64,000 bases of DNA from Trinickia terrae. GTDB lineage: Bacteria; Pseudomonadota; Gammaproteobacteria; Burkholderiales; Burkholderiaceae. A model generated the notes under the pieces. That model was given only the letters and a program-made list of their open reading frames with translations, did no database searches and was not told the origin of the DNA. The position numbers and the translations under genes were made by a program. This document shows, piece after piece, positions 8,726 through 16,635 of this stretch. Where the stretch lies: the NCBI RefSeq assembly GCF_005144415.1, contig NZ_SWJE01000009.1:62001-126000 (forward strand), written 5' to 3'. The stretch's first letter is position 1; each line of letters opens with the position of its first letter.

Positions 8726-9274
8726 CTACAGCGTGTCGCCGCCGACCTCGCGGTTGCACGGGCACATCTCGTCCGTTTGCAGGCCGTCGAGGACGCGCAG
8801 GATTTCCTGCGGATTCCGGCCGACGTTCAGGTTGTTCACTGAAACGTGCTGGATCGTGTTGTCGGGATCGACGATGAAGGTCGCGCGCAGGGCCACGCCG
8901 GTTTCCTTGTCGCGCACGCCCAATTGGTCGATCAGTTCGCCCTTCACGTCGCCGAACGCGTAGTGGTTCAGCTTGTCGAGGTCCTTGTTCTCGCGGCGCC
9001 AGGCGAGCTTCACGAATTCGTTGTCGCAACTGCCGCCGAGCAGGACCGCTTCGCGCTCGGCGAACTCCTTCTGCAGTTTGGCGAACGCGATGATTTCCGT
9101 CGGGCAGACGAAGGTGAAATCCTTTGGATAGAAATAGATGACTTTCCACTTGCCCGGGAACGACGTTTCGGTGATGTCTTCGAACGCCGATTGGCCGTTT
9201 TCTTCGTAATGATTGAAGCCGGGCCGGGCAGCGGTAACGGTGAATGCCTCGAGTTTGTCGCCCACAGTTTTCAT
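8726..9274 (-). CDS. AhpC-type 2-Cys peroxiredoxin
   Basis: 182 residues of the AhpC/TSA thioredoxin fold, which reduces H2O2, organic peroxides or peroxynitrite. The peroxidatic cysteine is Cys57 in DFTFVCPTE. The resolving cysteines are in the C-terminal MCPCNR (Cys171, Cys173). The CPC tail and overall sequence resemble the actinobacterial-type AhpC, which is usually recycled by AhpD or thioredoxin-like partners, more than the enterobacterial AhpC/AhpF type. No ahpD or ahpF lies next to it. A good promoter precedes it (9304-9332), so it is probably its own transcription unit downstream of envZ. Confidence 0.92.
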   Translation of the reverse strand: MKTVGDKLEAFTVTAARPGFNHYEENGQSAFEDITETSFPGKWKVIYFYPKDFTFVCPTEIIAFAKLQKEFAEREAVLLGGSCDNEFVKLAWRRENKDLDKLNHYAFGDVKGELIDQLGVRDKETGVALRATFIVDPDNTIQHVSVNNLNVGRNPQEILRVLDGLQTDEMCPCNREVGGDTL

Positions 9275-9303
9275 GCCGTGACTCCCGAGTGAGTGTTGGG
9301 AAA

Positions 9304-9332
9304 ACTATAGGTCTATTGGGTTTACCCGGCAA
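9304..9332 (-). promoter_or_regulatory. Promoter of the peroxiredoxin gene with overlapping dyad
   Basis: On the minus strand TTGCCG (9332-9327) and TATAGT (9309-9304) are spaced by exactly 17 bp. A dyad CTATTG / CAATAG (313-318 and 330-335 of the 9 kb block) overlaps the spacer and -35. Immediately upstream is GTAG-N7-CTAT on the minus strand, resembling half of an OxyR site. The promoter call is well supported by motif quality; the regulator is inference. Confidence 0.6.
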
Positions 9333-9379
9333 TAGATCAGACCTACCGAGGTCGGCGGGTTTCGCCGGGGGATCGAGCG

Positions 9380-10729
9380 TCAGCCGCCTCTCGCGAGCGG
9401 GAACTCGATCGTGACTTCGAGGCCGGGTCCAGGGGACCGGTTGCGCAGCCGCAGCGCGCCGCGATGGCGCCCCACGAGCCGCTGGACGATCGCCATGCCA
9501 AGACCGGTGCCGCTTGCCTGCGTGCGGGCCGTGTCGACGCGATAGAACGGGCGGGTGACGAGCGGCAGCTGATCCTCGGGGATGCCAGGCCCCTCGTCGA
9601 GCACCGAGAGCTCCACGCGGGAATGCGACACGCGGGTCTCGAGCATGATGTGCGGGATGCCGTCCGTTTCGCTGTGGCCGTACTTGCGGGCGTTTTCCAG
9701 CAAGTTGCCGACCACCCGCCGCACGTCGGTCGCATCGGCTTCGATCACCGCCGACGGCGCGAGCCGGGTGATCAGCCGCACACCATCCTCGGTCGCGAGC
9801 CGCGAGGCCATTTCTCCCGCGATCAGCGACAGGTCGACCGGTTCCGGCATGTGCTGCACCGGCCGCGCGTAATCGAGGAAGCGGCCGATGATCATGTCCA
9901 TCTGCTCGATGTCGTCGATCATCGCGTCCTTGGTCGCCTGGTCGGACGGGCTCATTTCGGTCTCGAGACGCAGGCGCGCGAGCGGGGTGCGCAGGTCGTG
10001 CGAGATGCCCGCCAGCATCAGCGCGCGGTCGGCCTCGAGCTGCTCGAGGTCGCGCACCATCTGGTTGAAGCTGCGGTTGGTTTCCGCCGCCACGCCCATG
10101 CCTTTCTCGGGCAGCAGCTCCGGCGACTGCCCCGAGCCCACTTTGCGCGCCGCCAGCGCAAGCCGCGCGAACGGCCGGTTCACGAGGCTCGTGATGAACG
10201 CCGCGCCGAACAGTGACAGCGCCAGCGCGAACACGCCCCAGCCAGCCCATTGCAGGCCGGTCACGTTGTCGAGCTGATCGCGGTCGAGAGCAACCCAGTA
10301 GTCGTCGTCGTCGATCTTGAAGCTGATCCAGACGCCCGGGATGTCGTTGACCGACTGCGCGATGATGGTGTCGTCGCCGAGGCGCCCGCGAATGTCGTGC
10401 TCGATCAGCCGGTTGAGCGACTCGTCGGGCTGGAGCTTGTACTTGTCGGTTGCCTCGCGCGGATAGACGCGCACGCCCTCGTTGCTCTCCAGGTCTTGCA
10501 GCAGCGCACGCCGCAGATCTGGATCGGAATAAAGCAGCGCGGTGCGTGTGAGCTTGACGACCGCGACGAGCTGCAAGGCCACACGCTGCGCGCGCGGCTC
10601 GCGCTCGATCACGCGAAAACTCTGGAACCAGGCGGCGAGGCTCACCGCGATGAGCAGCGCGATCAGCAGGAAGGTGCGCCAGAAGAGCCCGCCGAACGCG
10701 TGCGTCAGGAGGCGCCGGTCGATGCGCAT
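9380..10729 (-). CDS. envZ: EnvZ-type sensor histidine kinase
   Basis: 449 residues. Transmembrane helices lie near 16-35 and 161-183 and flank a periplasmic domain of about 120 residues. A HAMP segment follows, then the H box (AGISHDLRTPLARL, phospho-acceptor His244). The HATPase region has an N box NLLENARKYG, G1 LDEGPGIPED and G2 GTGLGMAIV. It is paired with the OmpR-type regulator just upstream (37 bp gap), so it is very likely its cognate kinase. In betaproteobacteria this pair is also called RisS/RisA in Bordetella. The periplasmic domain is larger than a minimal sensor and its signal is not evident. Confidence 0.92.
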   Translation of the reverse strand: MRIDRRLLTHAFGGLFWRTFLLIALLIAVSLAAWFQSFRVIEREPRAQRVALQLVAVVKLTRTALLYSDPDLRRALLQDLESNEGVRVYPREATDKYKLQPDESLNRLIEHDIRGRLGDDTIIAQSVNDIPGVWISFKIDDDDYWVALDRDQLDNVTGLQWAGWGVFALALSLFGAAFITSLVNRPFARLALAARKVGSGQSPELLPEKGMGVAAETNRSFNQMVRDLEQLEADRALMLAGISHDLRTPLARLRLETEMSPSDQATKDAMIDDIEQMDMIIGRFLDYARPVQHMPEPVDLSLIAGEMASRLATEDGVRLITRLAPSAVIEADATDVRRVVGNLLENARKYGHSETDGIPHIMLETRVSHSRVELSVLDEGPGIPEDQLPLVTRPFYRVDTARTQASGTGLGMAIVQRLVGRHRGALRLRNRSPGPGLEVTIEFPLARGG

Positions 10730-10766
10730 GGGCCCTTCGTATGAAGTGAAAACGACAAGCGGGGCG

Positions 10767-11501
10767 TCAAGCCGCGCCGTCCGGGATGAAGACGTAGCCG
10801 AGGCCCCAGACGGTCTGGATGAAGCGCGGGCTGCCCGGGTCGGGCTCGATCAGCTTGCGCAGACGGGAGATCTGCACGTCGAGACTGCGGTCGAACACTT
10901 CGTATTCGCGCCCGCGCGCGAGTTCCATCAGCTTTTCGCGCGACAGCGGCTGGCGCGGATGGCGGGCGAACACCTTGAGCACCGAGAACTCGCCGGTGGT
11001 GAGCGGAATCTCCTGGCCCGACTTCGTCAGCGTGCGCGTGGCGAGATTCAGCGCGAACTCGCCGAACTCGAAGACCTCAGTCGTTTCCGACGGCGCACCA
11101 GGCAATTCCGACGGCGATTGCCGGCGCAGCACCGCGTGAATCCGCGCGACGAGCTCGCGCGGATTGAAAGGTTTCGGGAGGTAGTCGTCCGCGCCCATCT
11201 CGAGGCCGACGATGCGGTCGACGTCCTCGCCTTTGGCCGTGAGCATGATGATCGGCGTGCGGTCGTTGCTGCCGCGCAGGCGCCGGCAGATGGAGAGCCC
11301 GTCTTCGCCGGGCAGCATCAGGTCGAGCACCAGGAGGTCGAAGCGCTCGCGGACCCACAGCTTGTTCATCGACGGCGCGTTTTCGGCGACGTACACATTG
11401 AAGCCTTGCTCGCCGAGATAGCGCCGCAGGAGGTCGCGCAGGCGCGGATCGTCGTCGACTACAAGAATTTTCGAGGGGTTTTTGGTTTCCATGGTCGGCA
11501 T
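10767..11501 (-). CDS. ompR: OmpR-type response regulator
   Basis: 244 residues: an N-terminal receiver domain with acidic pocket VVDDD, phospho-acceptor Asp60 in VLDLMLPGEDG, the conserved Lys in LPKPF, and a C-terminal winged helix (SRLRKLIEPDPG ... VWGLGYVF). First gene of an ompR-envZ operon. The start may be the ATG at 11501 or the one three codons later (11492). Sequence and pairing with EnvZ place it in the OmpR/RisA group, which controls porins, osmotic or acid responses and virulence in relatives. Its targets here are unknown. Confidence 0.93.
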   Translation of the reverse strand: MPTMETKNPSKILVVDDDPRLRDLLRRYLGEQGFNVYVAENAPSMNKLWVRERFDLLVLDLMLPGEDGLSICRRLRGSNDRTPIIMLTAKGEDVDRIVGLEMGADDYLPKPFNPRELVARIHAVLRRQSPSELPGAPSETTEVFEFGEFALNLATRTLTKSGQEIPLTTGEFSVLKVFARHPRQPLSREKLMELARGREYEVFDRSLDVQISRLRKLIEPDPGSPRFIQTVWGLGYVFIPDGAA

Positions 11502-11741
11502 CTTAGCGCGATTAGAAAGTTGAGCGCGGGCGCGGGATTTCTGGGGTTACAGTCAGTTACAAAATTTACCCGGCAAGTGGCACCGCGTAAAGCATGCTTG
11601 CGTACACTCCTTTACGGAAGCCGGCCATTCGGTAGATACTTCAATCATCATCATCTATTCACATCCGATACACCCGACTTTCTCACCGGGTTCGCACAAG
11701 TAATTCGAGGTAGCCGGTTGCCGCACGACGAAGGGAACAAG

Positions 11742-12077
11742 ATGACCGGAGGGGTTTGGCCGAATGCGCGCATCAAGGTGGTCGCGCTCGCGTTGGCCGG
11801 CGGGCTCGCCAGCGCGGCCGGTCCGGTTTGCGTTCACGCCGAGTCGTTCAACGAACATCCATCCGAATGGCACCAGGCATTTCGCCGCAAGGTGGCTCAG
11901 CCTGTCCGCGCGGATCACCTCAATCCAGCCGATCGCCCCGCGTCCGAAGCGATTGTGCGCGCCGCCGTCCCACCCGACCTCGATCAGCGCCGCCGCGATG
12001 GCCACATGACGCCGGAAGAGCGGCGCCTGCTGCGCCAGCACATTGAAGACGCCGTGCGCGAACTTTACAAACGTTGA
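11742..12077 (+). CDS. Small secreted protein of unknown function
   Basis: 111 residues from the ATG at 11742, preceded by AAGGGA 7 bp upstream. The N-terminus is a signal peptide (basic RIK, hydrophobic VVALALAGGLASA, likely cleavage after CVHA). This leaves a charged, mature domain of about 77 residues that ends MTPEERRLLRQHIEDAVRELYKR-like helix (read as two blocks: MTPEERRLLRQHI and EDAVRELYKR). No family is recognised with certainty. The helical, Arg/Glu-rich tail recurs in small periplasmic proteins of this bacterial group. It is divergent from ompR-envZ, with 240 bp between, which makes regulation by OmpR possible but unproven. Confidence 0.6.
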   Translation: MTGGVWPNARIKVVALALAGGLASAAGPVCVHAESFNEHPSEWHQAFRRKVAQPVRADHLNPADRPASEAIVRAAVPPDLDQRRRDGHMTPEERRLLRQHIEDAVRELYKR

Positions 12078-12087
12078 TTCGCCTTGT

Positions 12088-12110
12088 ATTGCGCATTTCA
12101 AATGCGCAAT
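12088..12110. promoter_or_regulatory. 23-bp perfect palindrome (possible operator)
   Basis: Arms ATTGCGCATTT and AAATGCGCAAT surround a single C. The loop is too short for a terminator and no T run follows, so a protein-binding site is more likely. It lies 11 bp after the small secreted gene and about 160 bp before the DUF1800 gene. Confidence 0.45.
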
Positions 12111-12271
12111 TGCGATTCGCAAACGTTTGGCTCCTCTGATTTACCACAGAAAAATTTCGTAGCAATTTCACCGTCAACTCCGCCGCGGAACGCGCCGTTG
12201 AGTAGCACAATCCCGGTAGCGATTTATTCGGCCGGGCCGGACTTCCAATCCGATGTTCCAGGCGACAGACG

Positions 12272-13987
12272 ATGAAAATCCCATCCGCTTTGAAGATCGA
12301 GCTGTCGGTGATGCTGTGCGCAGGGGCGCTCGCGGCCGGCATGTGGGCCGCGGGCGTGAGCGACGCGCAGGCGGCTCCGGCGAGCGCGGCGCATGCGCTC
12401 AAGGCTAAGCATCACAAGGCGCGCGTGGTCGCGCCGGACGGCCCCGATCAAACGCTCCTCGACGCCAACGACGCACGCTTCTTCCTGACGCGCGTGGGCT
12501 TTGCTCCCGACTCCGGCGAGGTTGCGCAATACGTCGGCCTCACGCGCGAGCAGGCTGTCGACAAGGTGCTCGCGGGGGCGCGCACGCAAGCCGCCGCGCC
12601 GCTGCCGGTCTGGTCCGGCGAGCCGGTTCCGACACGCGCCGAGCAGCGCGAGTGGACGCCCGACGAGCGCCGTGCCGAGCAGGCGACGCGCAGCCAGCGC
12701 TACGAAGAATTGCGTGCGTGGTGGATGCGCGAGATGGTGGTCACGCCGTCGCCGCTCACCGAGCGCATGACGCTCTTCTGGCACAACCACTTCACCTCGA
12801 GCCAGGACAAGGTTGGCTACCCGCAGCTGATGCTCGCCCAAGACGAACTGCTGCGGCGCGAAGCGCTCGGCAACTTCGGCGTGATGCTGCACGACGTCGC
12901 GAAAGATCCGGCGATGCTGCTCTATCTCGATGGCGCAAGCAATCGCAAAGGCCGGCCGAACGAGAACTTCGCGCGCGAGGTGATGGAGCTTTTCACGCTC
13001 GGCGAGGGGCATTACTCGCAGCGGGATGTGTCCGAGGCGGCACGCGCGTACACGGGCTGGGGCGTCGATCCCGATACTCAGGCGTTCGTGTTCCGGCCGC
13101 AGCAGCACGACGACGGCGTGAAGACCGTGCTCGGCCAAACCGGCCCTTTCGACGGCGACCAGGTACTCGATATTCTGCTTGCCCAGCCTGAAGCGGCGAC
13201 GCTCGTGACCAGCGAACTGTGGCGCGAGTTCGTCTCCGAGACGCCCGACCCCGCGCAGGTCGAGCCGATTGCGGACCGTTTCCGGGCGAGCCATTACGAC
13301 ATCAAGGTGGCGCTGCGCGGGCTGTTCCTCTCCGACGCGTTCTGGAACGACGACAACCGCGGTGTGCTGGTGAAGTCGCCCGTCGAGTTCGTCGTCGGCG
13401 CGCTGCGCGAGTTCGACGTTGGCTATGACGGCACTGAGCCCTTTGCGGGAACCGTGCGCAATCTCGGCGAAAACCTGTTCTATCCGCCGAACGTAAAGGG
13501 ATGGCCAGGCGGACAGACATGGATCAACAGCTCGACGCTGCTCGCACGCAAGCAGTTCGTCGAGCAATTGTTCCGTGCGACCGAGGCGGGCAAGCCGCGG
13601 CCGATGAAGATTGGCACGGCCGGTTTAGGCACGGCCGGTTTAGGCGCGGCTGGCTCAGGTGCGGCCGGCTTGGGCGCTGTCGGCATGAGTGCGCCAGGCA
13701 TGATGGCTCCTGCAACCGGCATGGCCGCAGCAAGCAAGACCGCCGCGGCCGGCGTTCAGGCGCAGAAAGCGATGGCGCGCGCTGGACAAGGCAGCATGCG
13801 CTTCGACCTCGATGGCTGGCTCGCCCAATTCGGCGCGGCGCCGAGCGGCAAGCCGGGGCTATCGGTCGAGCTGCAGTTGCAGCACGCGGTCTTGCCGATT
13901 CCGCCTGTCGATGCGATCGCTACCGATTCGACCGGCAGCGCCTATCTGGAGGCGCTGTTGATGGACCCGGCGTACCAGCTCAAATGA
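12272..13987 (+). CDS. DUF1800 family exported protein
   Basis: 571 residues. The N-terminus is a Sec-type signal peptide (basic start, hydrophobic run LSVMLCAGALAAGMWAAG, cleavage near AQA-AP). The body carries the DUF1800 pattern: RFFLTRVGFAP near the start, RMTLFWHNHFTSS, NENFAREVMELFTLG, ARAYTGW and the conserved VKGWPGG near the end. The family's biochemical role is unknown. In many proteobacteria it occurs next to a DUF1501 protein, as here (22 bp downstream). An unusual insert of six pentapeptides of the form GxxGx occupies residues 448-477. Confidence 0.85.
   Translation: MKIPSALKIELSVMLCAGALAAGMWAAGVSDAQAAPASAAHALKAKHHKARVVAPDGPDQTLLDANDARFFLTRVGFAPDSGEVAQYVGLTREQAVDKVLAGARTQAAAPLPVWSGEPVPTRAEQREWTPDERRAEQATRSQRYEELRAWWMREMVVTPSPLTERMTLFWHNHFTSSQDKVGYPQLMLAQDELLRREALGNFGVMLHDVAKDPAMLLYLDGASNRKGRPNENFAREVMELFTLGEGHYSQRDVSEAARAYTGWGVDPDTQAFVFRPQQHDDGVKTVLGQTGPFDGDQVLDILLAQPEAATLVTSELWREFVSETPDPAQVEPIADRFRASHYDIKVALRGLFLSDAFWNDDNRGVLVKSPVEFVVGALREFDVGYDGTEPFAGTVRNLGENLFYPPNVKGWPGGQTWINSSTLLARKQFVEQLFRATEAGKPRPMKIGTAGLGTAGLGAAGSGAAGLGAVGMSAPGMMAPATGMAAASKTAAAGVQAQKAMARAGQGSMRFDLDGWLAQFGAAPSGKPGLSVELQLQHAVLPIPPVDAIATDSTGSAYLEALLMDPAYQLK
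13613..13702 (+). repeat. 15-bp in-frame minisatellite within the DUF1800 gene
   Basis: Six consecutive 15-bp units. The first two are identical (GGCACGGCCGGTTTA) and the rest degenerate. They encode GTAGL, GTAGL, GAAGS, GAAGL, GAVGM and SAPGM, in a Gly/Ala/Met-rich linker absent from the conserved core. Confidence 0.8.
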
Positions 13988-14009
13988 GTGCCGCTGAACG
14001 AGGTGCAGC

Positions 14010-15236
14010 ATGAAAAGACGCGATTTTCTTGCGACGGCAGCCGCCACCGGCGCTTCGCTTTGGTTGCCGAAATCCTTTGCGCAAGCGCCGCCGGGCGCAT
14101 CGCCGCGAACCTATCGCAACCTGCTGATCCTCGTCGAGCTGAAGGGCGGCAACGACGGGCTGAACACCGTCATTCCGTACGCCGATCCGGCGTACCGGAC
14201 CTTGCGCAAGAACATCGGCATCAAGCGCGAGCAGATGATCCAGCTCGACGATCGGACGGCGCTGCACCCGTCGCTGCAGACGCTGATGCCGCTCTGGCAG
14301 GACAAGCAGCTGGCGATCGTCCAGGGCGTCAGCTATCCGCAGCCGAACCTGTCGCACTTCCGCTCGATCGAGATCTGGGATACGGCGTCGCGCTCGGACG
14401 AATATCTGCGCGAAGGCTGGCTCACCCGCGCATTCGAAAAGGCGCCGGTGCCCGCGACGTTCGCGGCCGACGGCGTGGTGATCGGCAGCGCGGAAATGGG
14501 CCCGCTCGCGAACGGCGCGCGGGCGATCGCGCTCGTGAATCCGACACAGTTCGTGAGCGCCTCGCGCCTCGCGACGCCGGTCTCGCTGCACGAACGCAAC
14601 CCCGAGCTCGAGCACATTCTCGACGTCGAGAACGACATCGTGAAGGCGGCCGACAAGCTGCGTCCGGCTGTCAACGGCGCGGCGCGCGGCGGTCAGTTTC
14701 AATTGAAGACGGCGTTTGCGCCCGGCGCGTTCGGCGCGTCGATCAAGACCGCGATGCAGGTGCTCGCCGCCTGCGATACGCGTGACGGGCAGCCGAAGGC
14801 GGGGCAGGGCATCGCGGTGATCCGGCTCACGCTGAACGGCTTCGACACGCACCAGAACCAGCCGGGCCAGCAGGCCGCGCTGCTCAAGCAGCTTGCCGAC
14901 GGTTTCGCGTCGATGCGCTCGGCGCTGATCGAGCTCGGCCGCTGGGACAGCACGCTCGTGATGACGTACGCGGAATTCGGCAGACGCCCTCGCGAGAACG
15001 AGAGCAACGGCACCGATCACGGGACGGTGGCGCCGCACTTCGTGATGGGCGGACGGGTGCGCGGCGGGTTGTACGGCGCGGCGCCCGAGCTCGCGCGGCT
15101 CGACGGCAACGGCAACCTGCCGGTGGGTGTCGATTTCCGTCAGCTCTATGCGACGGTGCTCGGGCCGTGGTGGGGGCTCGACACGGGAAGCATCCTGCAT
15201 CAGCGCTTCGAGCCGCTGCCGTTGCTGCGCGTCTAG
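14010..15236 (+). CDS. DUF1501 family protein with Tat signal
   Basis: 408 residues. The N-terminus MKRRDFLATAAATGAS carries the twin-arginine motif RRDF followed by a hydrophobic stretch and a cleavage site near SFAQA, so export in a folded state is expected. The DUF1501 core is visible: LVELKGGNDGLNTVIPY, ALHPSL, SHFRSIEIWDTAS, FDTHQNQ, VMTYAEFGRRPREN and NGTDHGTVAPHFVMG. These His/Asp/Glu positions resemble the alkaline-phosphatase/sulfatase-like metal site, so a metal-dependent hydrolase is plausible but not shown. It is co-transcribed with the DUF1800 gene. Confidence 0.87.
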   Translation: MKRRDFLATAAATGASLWLPKSFAQAPPGASPRTYRNLLILVELKGGNDGLNTVIPYADPAYRTLRKNIGIKREQMIQLDDRTALHPSLQTLMPLWQDKQLAIVQGVSYPQPNLSHFRSIEIWDTASRSDEYLREGWLTRAFEKAPVPATFAADGVVIGSAEMGPLANGARAIALVNPTQFVSASRLATPVSLHERNPELEHILDVENDIVKAADKLRPAVNGAARGGQFQLKTAFAPGAFGASIKTAMQVLAACDTRDGQPKAGQGIAVIRLTLNGFDTHQNQPGQQAALLKQLADGFASMRSALIELGRWDSTLVMTYAEFGRRPRENESNGTDHGTVAPHFVMGGRVRGGLYGAAPELARLDGNGNLPVGVDFRQLYATVLGPWWGLDTGSILHQRFEPLPLLRV

Positions 15237-15246
15237 CTTTGCATGG

Positions 15247-15280
15247 GACCGGAGTCAGTGCTGAAGCATTGACTCCGGTC
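15247..15280. other. Hairpin between convergent genes
   Basis: GACCGGAGTCA (15247-15257) and TGACTCCGGTC (15270-15280) form a perfect 11-bp stem with a 12-nt loop. It lies between the DUF1501 gene and the convergent squalene-synthase-like gene. No T run follows on either strand, so it is at best a weak terminator. Confidence 0.5.
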
Positions 15281-15312
15281 GACAGCGGGCCGGCGGAGCC
15301 GACGTCGGTCGA

Positions 15313-16146
15313 TCAGCCCTTGCGCGCCGCGCGCCACGCGATCCACAGCTTGCGGATCGGCGTCAGCGCGATGCGCTGATGCAGCACTTGATACCCGTCG
15401 CGCTCGATTTCGTCGAGCAAGCTTAGTGCGAGCGCGGCTTGCGCGCGCAGCGTGCGCTGAGTGCCGCGTTCGCCGATCGGAATGCCGGCCAGCGCTGTCT
15501 TCAGCGCGTCGCGCGCGCGGCTCGTCTGAAAGCGCATCAGTTCCGTGAACGCGGGGCTGTATCGACGGTTGATCAGGTCGGCCGCGGTCACCTGATGACG
15601 CTGCAACTCGTCGATCGGAATATAGATGCGGCCATGGCGGGCATCATTCCCCAGTTCCTGCACGAATTGCGCGAGCATCAGCGCGTTGCCGACCGGCTTG
15701 GCCCATTCGGCGGCGTTTTGCGGGTCGCGTGCCGTGGCTCTCGCGACGGCGCCGGCGAACGTCCCGCCGACTTGCTCGATATAGCGCCGCAGATTCGGAA
15801 AATCGAGGTAGCGCGCCTGATCGAGATCCATCTCGTAGCCGGCGACAAGCACCTGCAGCGCGCCTTGCTCCGCCTGCACGTCGCGGCAATGCGCGGCAAT
15901 CGCGAGCGACACCGGATGCGAGGGCTGTCCCGCGGCGAGCGCCGCCGTTTCTTTTTGCCACCAGGCGAGCTTCGTGCGGCCGACGGTCGGGTCGCTCGTT
16001 TCCTTGACCGTTTCCTCGAGTTCGCGGCGCAGCGCGAAGAGCGCGGTGAGAAGCGGCTGGCGCGCCAGCGGGGCTTGACGCAGCGCGTAGTACGCGCTCG
16101 AGCCGGGCGGGGCCGCCTTTTGCTGGCAATAGTCGTCGAAATTCAC
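15313..16146 (-). CDS. Squalene/phytoene synthase family protein, divergent
   Basis: 277 residues from a GTG at 16146, giving the usual family beginning VNFDDYCQQKAAPPGSSAYYAL. A longer upstream frame exists but is not family-like. The fold's landmarks are recognisable: KLAWWQKE, the VAGYEMDLDQ helix and DARHGRIYIP. However, the first Asp-rich motif (normally xxVDDxxDE) reads RELEETVKE at 41-49, and the second begins with QELGND in place of the usual RDxxED. Loss of several metal-binding Asp residues argues against ordinary prenyl-diphosphate condensation. The gene is not in a hopanoid or carotenoid cluster. It may be a non-catalytic or altered-function homologue comparable to the NDUFAF6-type branch. 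Confidence 0.75.
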   Translation of the reverse strand: MNFDDYCQQKAAPPGSSAYYALRQAPLARQPLLTALFALRRELEETVKETSDPTVGRTKLAWWQKETAALAAGQPSHPVSLAIAAHCRDVQAEQGALQVLVAGYEMDLDQARYLDFPNLRRYIEQVGGTFAGAVARATARDPQNAAEWAKPVGNALMLAQFVQELGNDARHGRIYIPIDELQRHQVTAADLINRRYSPAFTELMRFQTSRARDALKTALAGIPIGERGTQRTLRAQAALALSLLDEIERDGYQVLHQRIALTPIRKLWIAWRAARKG

Positions 16147-16245
16147 TTGGGCGGGGACGTGGAGAGTGCGGAGGGCGCGACAAGGCGCACCTTGGCGCCA
16201 AGCGGGCAAACGGAAATTCTAGCATCGCGTCGTGTCGAGAGTTGC

Positions 16246-16273
16246 AGACAACGTGATGTGAATCAGTTAGAAT
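16246..16273 (+). promoter_or_regulatory. Candidate promoter of tRNA-Leu
   Basis: CAGACA at 16246-16251 and TAGAAT at 16268-16273 have a 16-bp spacer and point toward the tRNA, about 120 bp downstream. The -35 match is modest. Confidence 0.4.
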
Positions 16274-16390
16274 CTCGCGCTTGCACTTTTCGATGCGAAC
16301 GCTGGCCGCCCGGTATGCTCGGCTCGAGCGATTCAGCAGCGAAAAGCGCGCCATACAGCGGACTTTGCGTGCAATGCGCAATATCCGGCT

Positions 16391-16477
16391 GCGAGGATGG
16401 CGAAATTGGTAGACGCACCAGGTTTAGGTCCTGACGCCCGCAAGGGTGTGCGGGTTCGAGTCCCGCTCCTCGCACCA
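16391..16477 (+). tRNA. tRNA-Leu (anticodon TAG)
   Basis: 87 nt including encoded CCA. The acceptor GCGAGGA pairs with TCCTCGC. D-arm GAAATTGGTAGACGC, anticodon loop TTTAGGT (TAG), a long variable arm CGCCCGCAAGGGTGTG, and T-loop GTTCGAGTC are present. The class II architecture identifies leucine. Confidence 0.97.
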
Positions 16478-16548
16478 CGACTTTCATCGGTCGATATTTT
16501 CCGCTCGATTCCCTTTGCACGGCCCGCCACGGCCCGCGCGCTTCATGC

Positions 16549-16577
16549 GCAGACGGCTTTGTGCCGTCTGCAGTTTT
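16549..16577 (+). terminator. Intrinsic terminator after tRNA-Leu
   Basis: GCAGACGGC (16549-16557) and GCCGTCTGC (16563-16571) with a 5-nt loop, followed by AG and TTTT. Confidence 0.7.
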
Positions 16578-16635
16578 CACGCGCGGTGCGGGTCGTTGTT
16601 AGTCAATCCAGCGCTGCACGTTGCCGCCGATGCGC

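Noticed and set aside
16263-16580. Open frame antisense to tRNA-Leu
   Set aside because: It runs across the tRNA on the opposite strand, and its peptide is the translated complement of the tRNA, a common annotation artefact.
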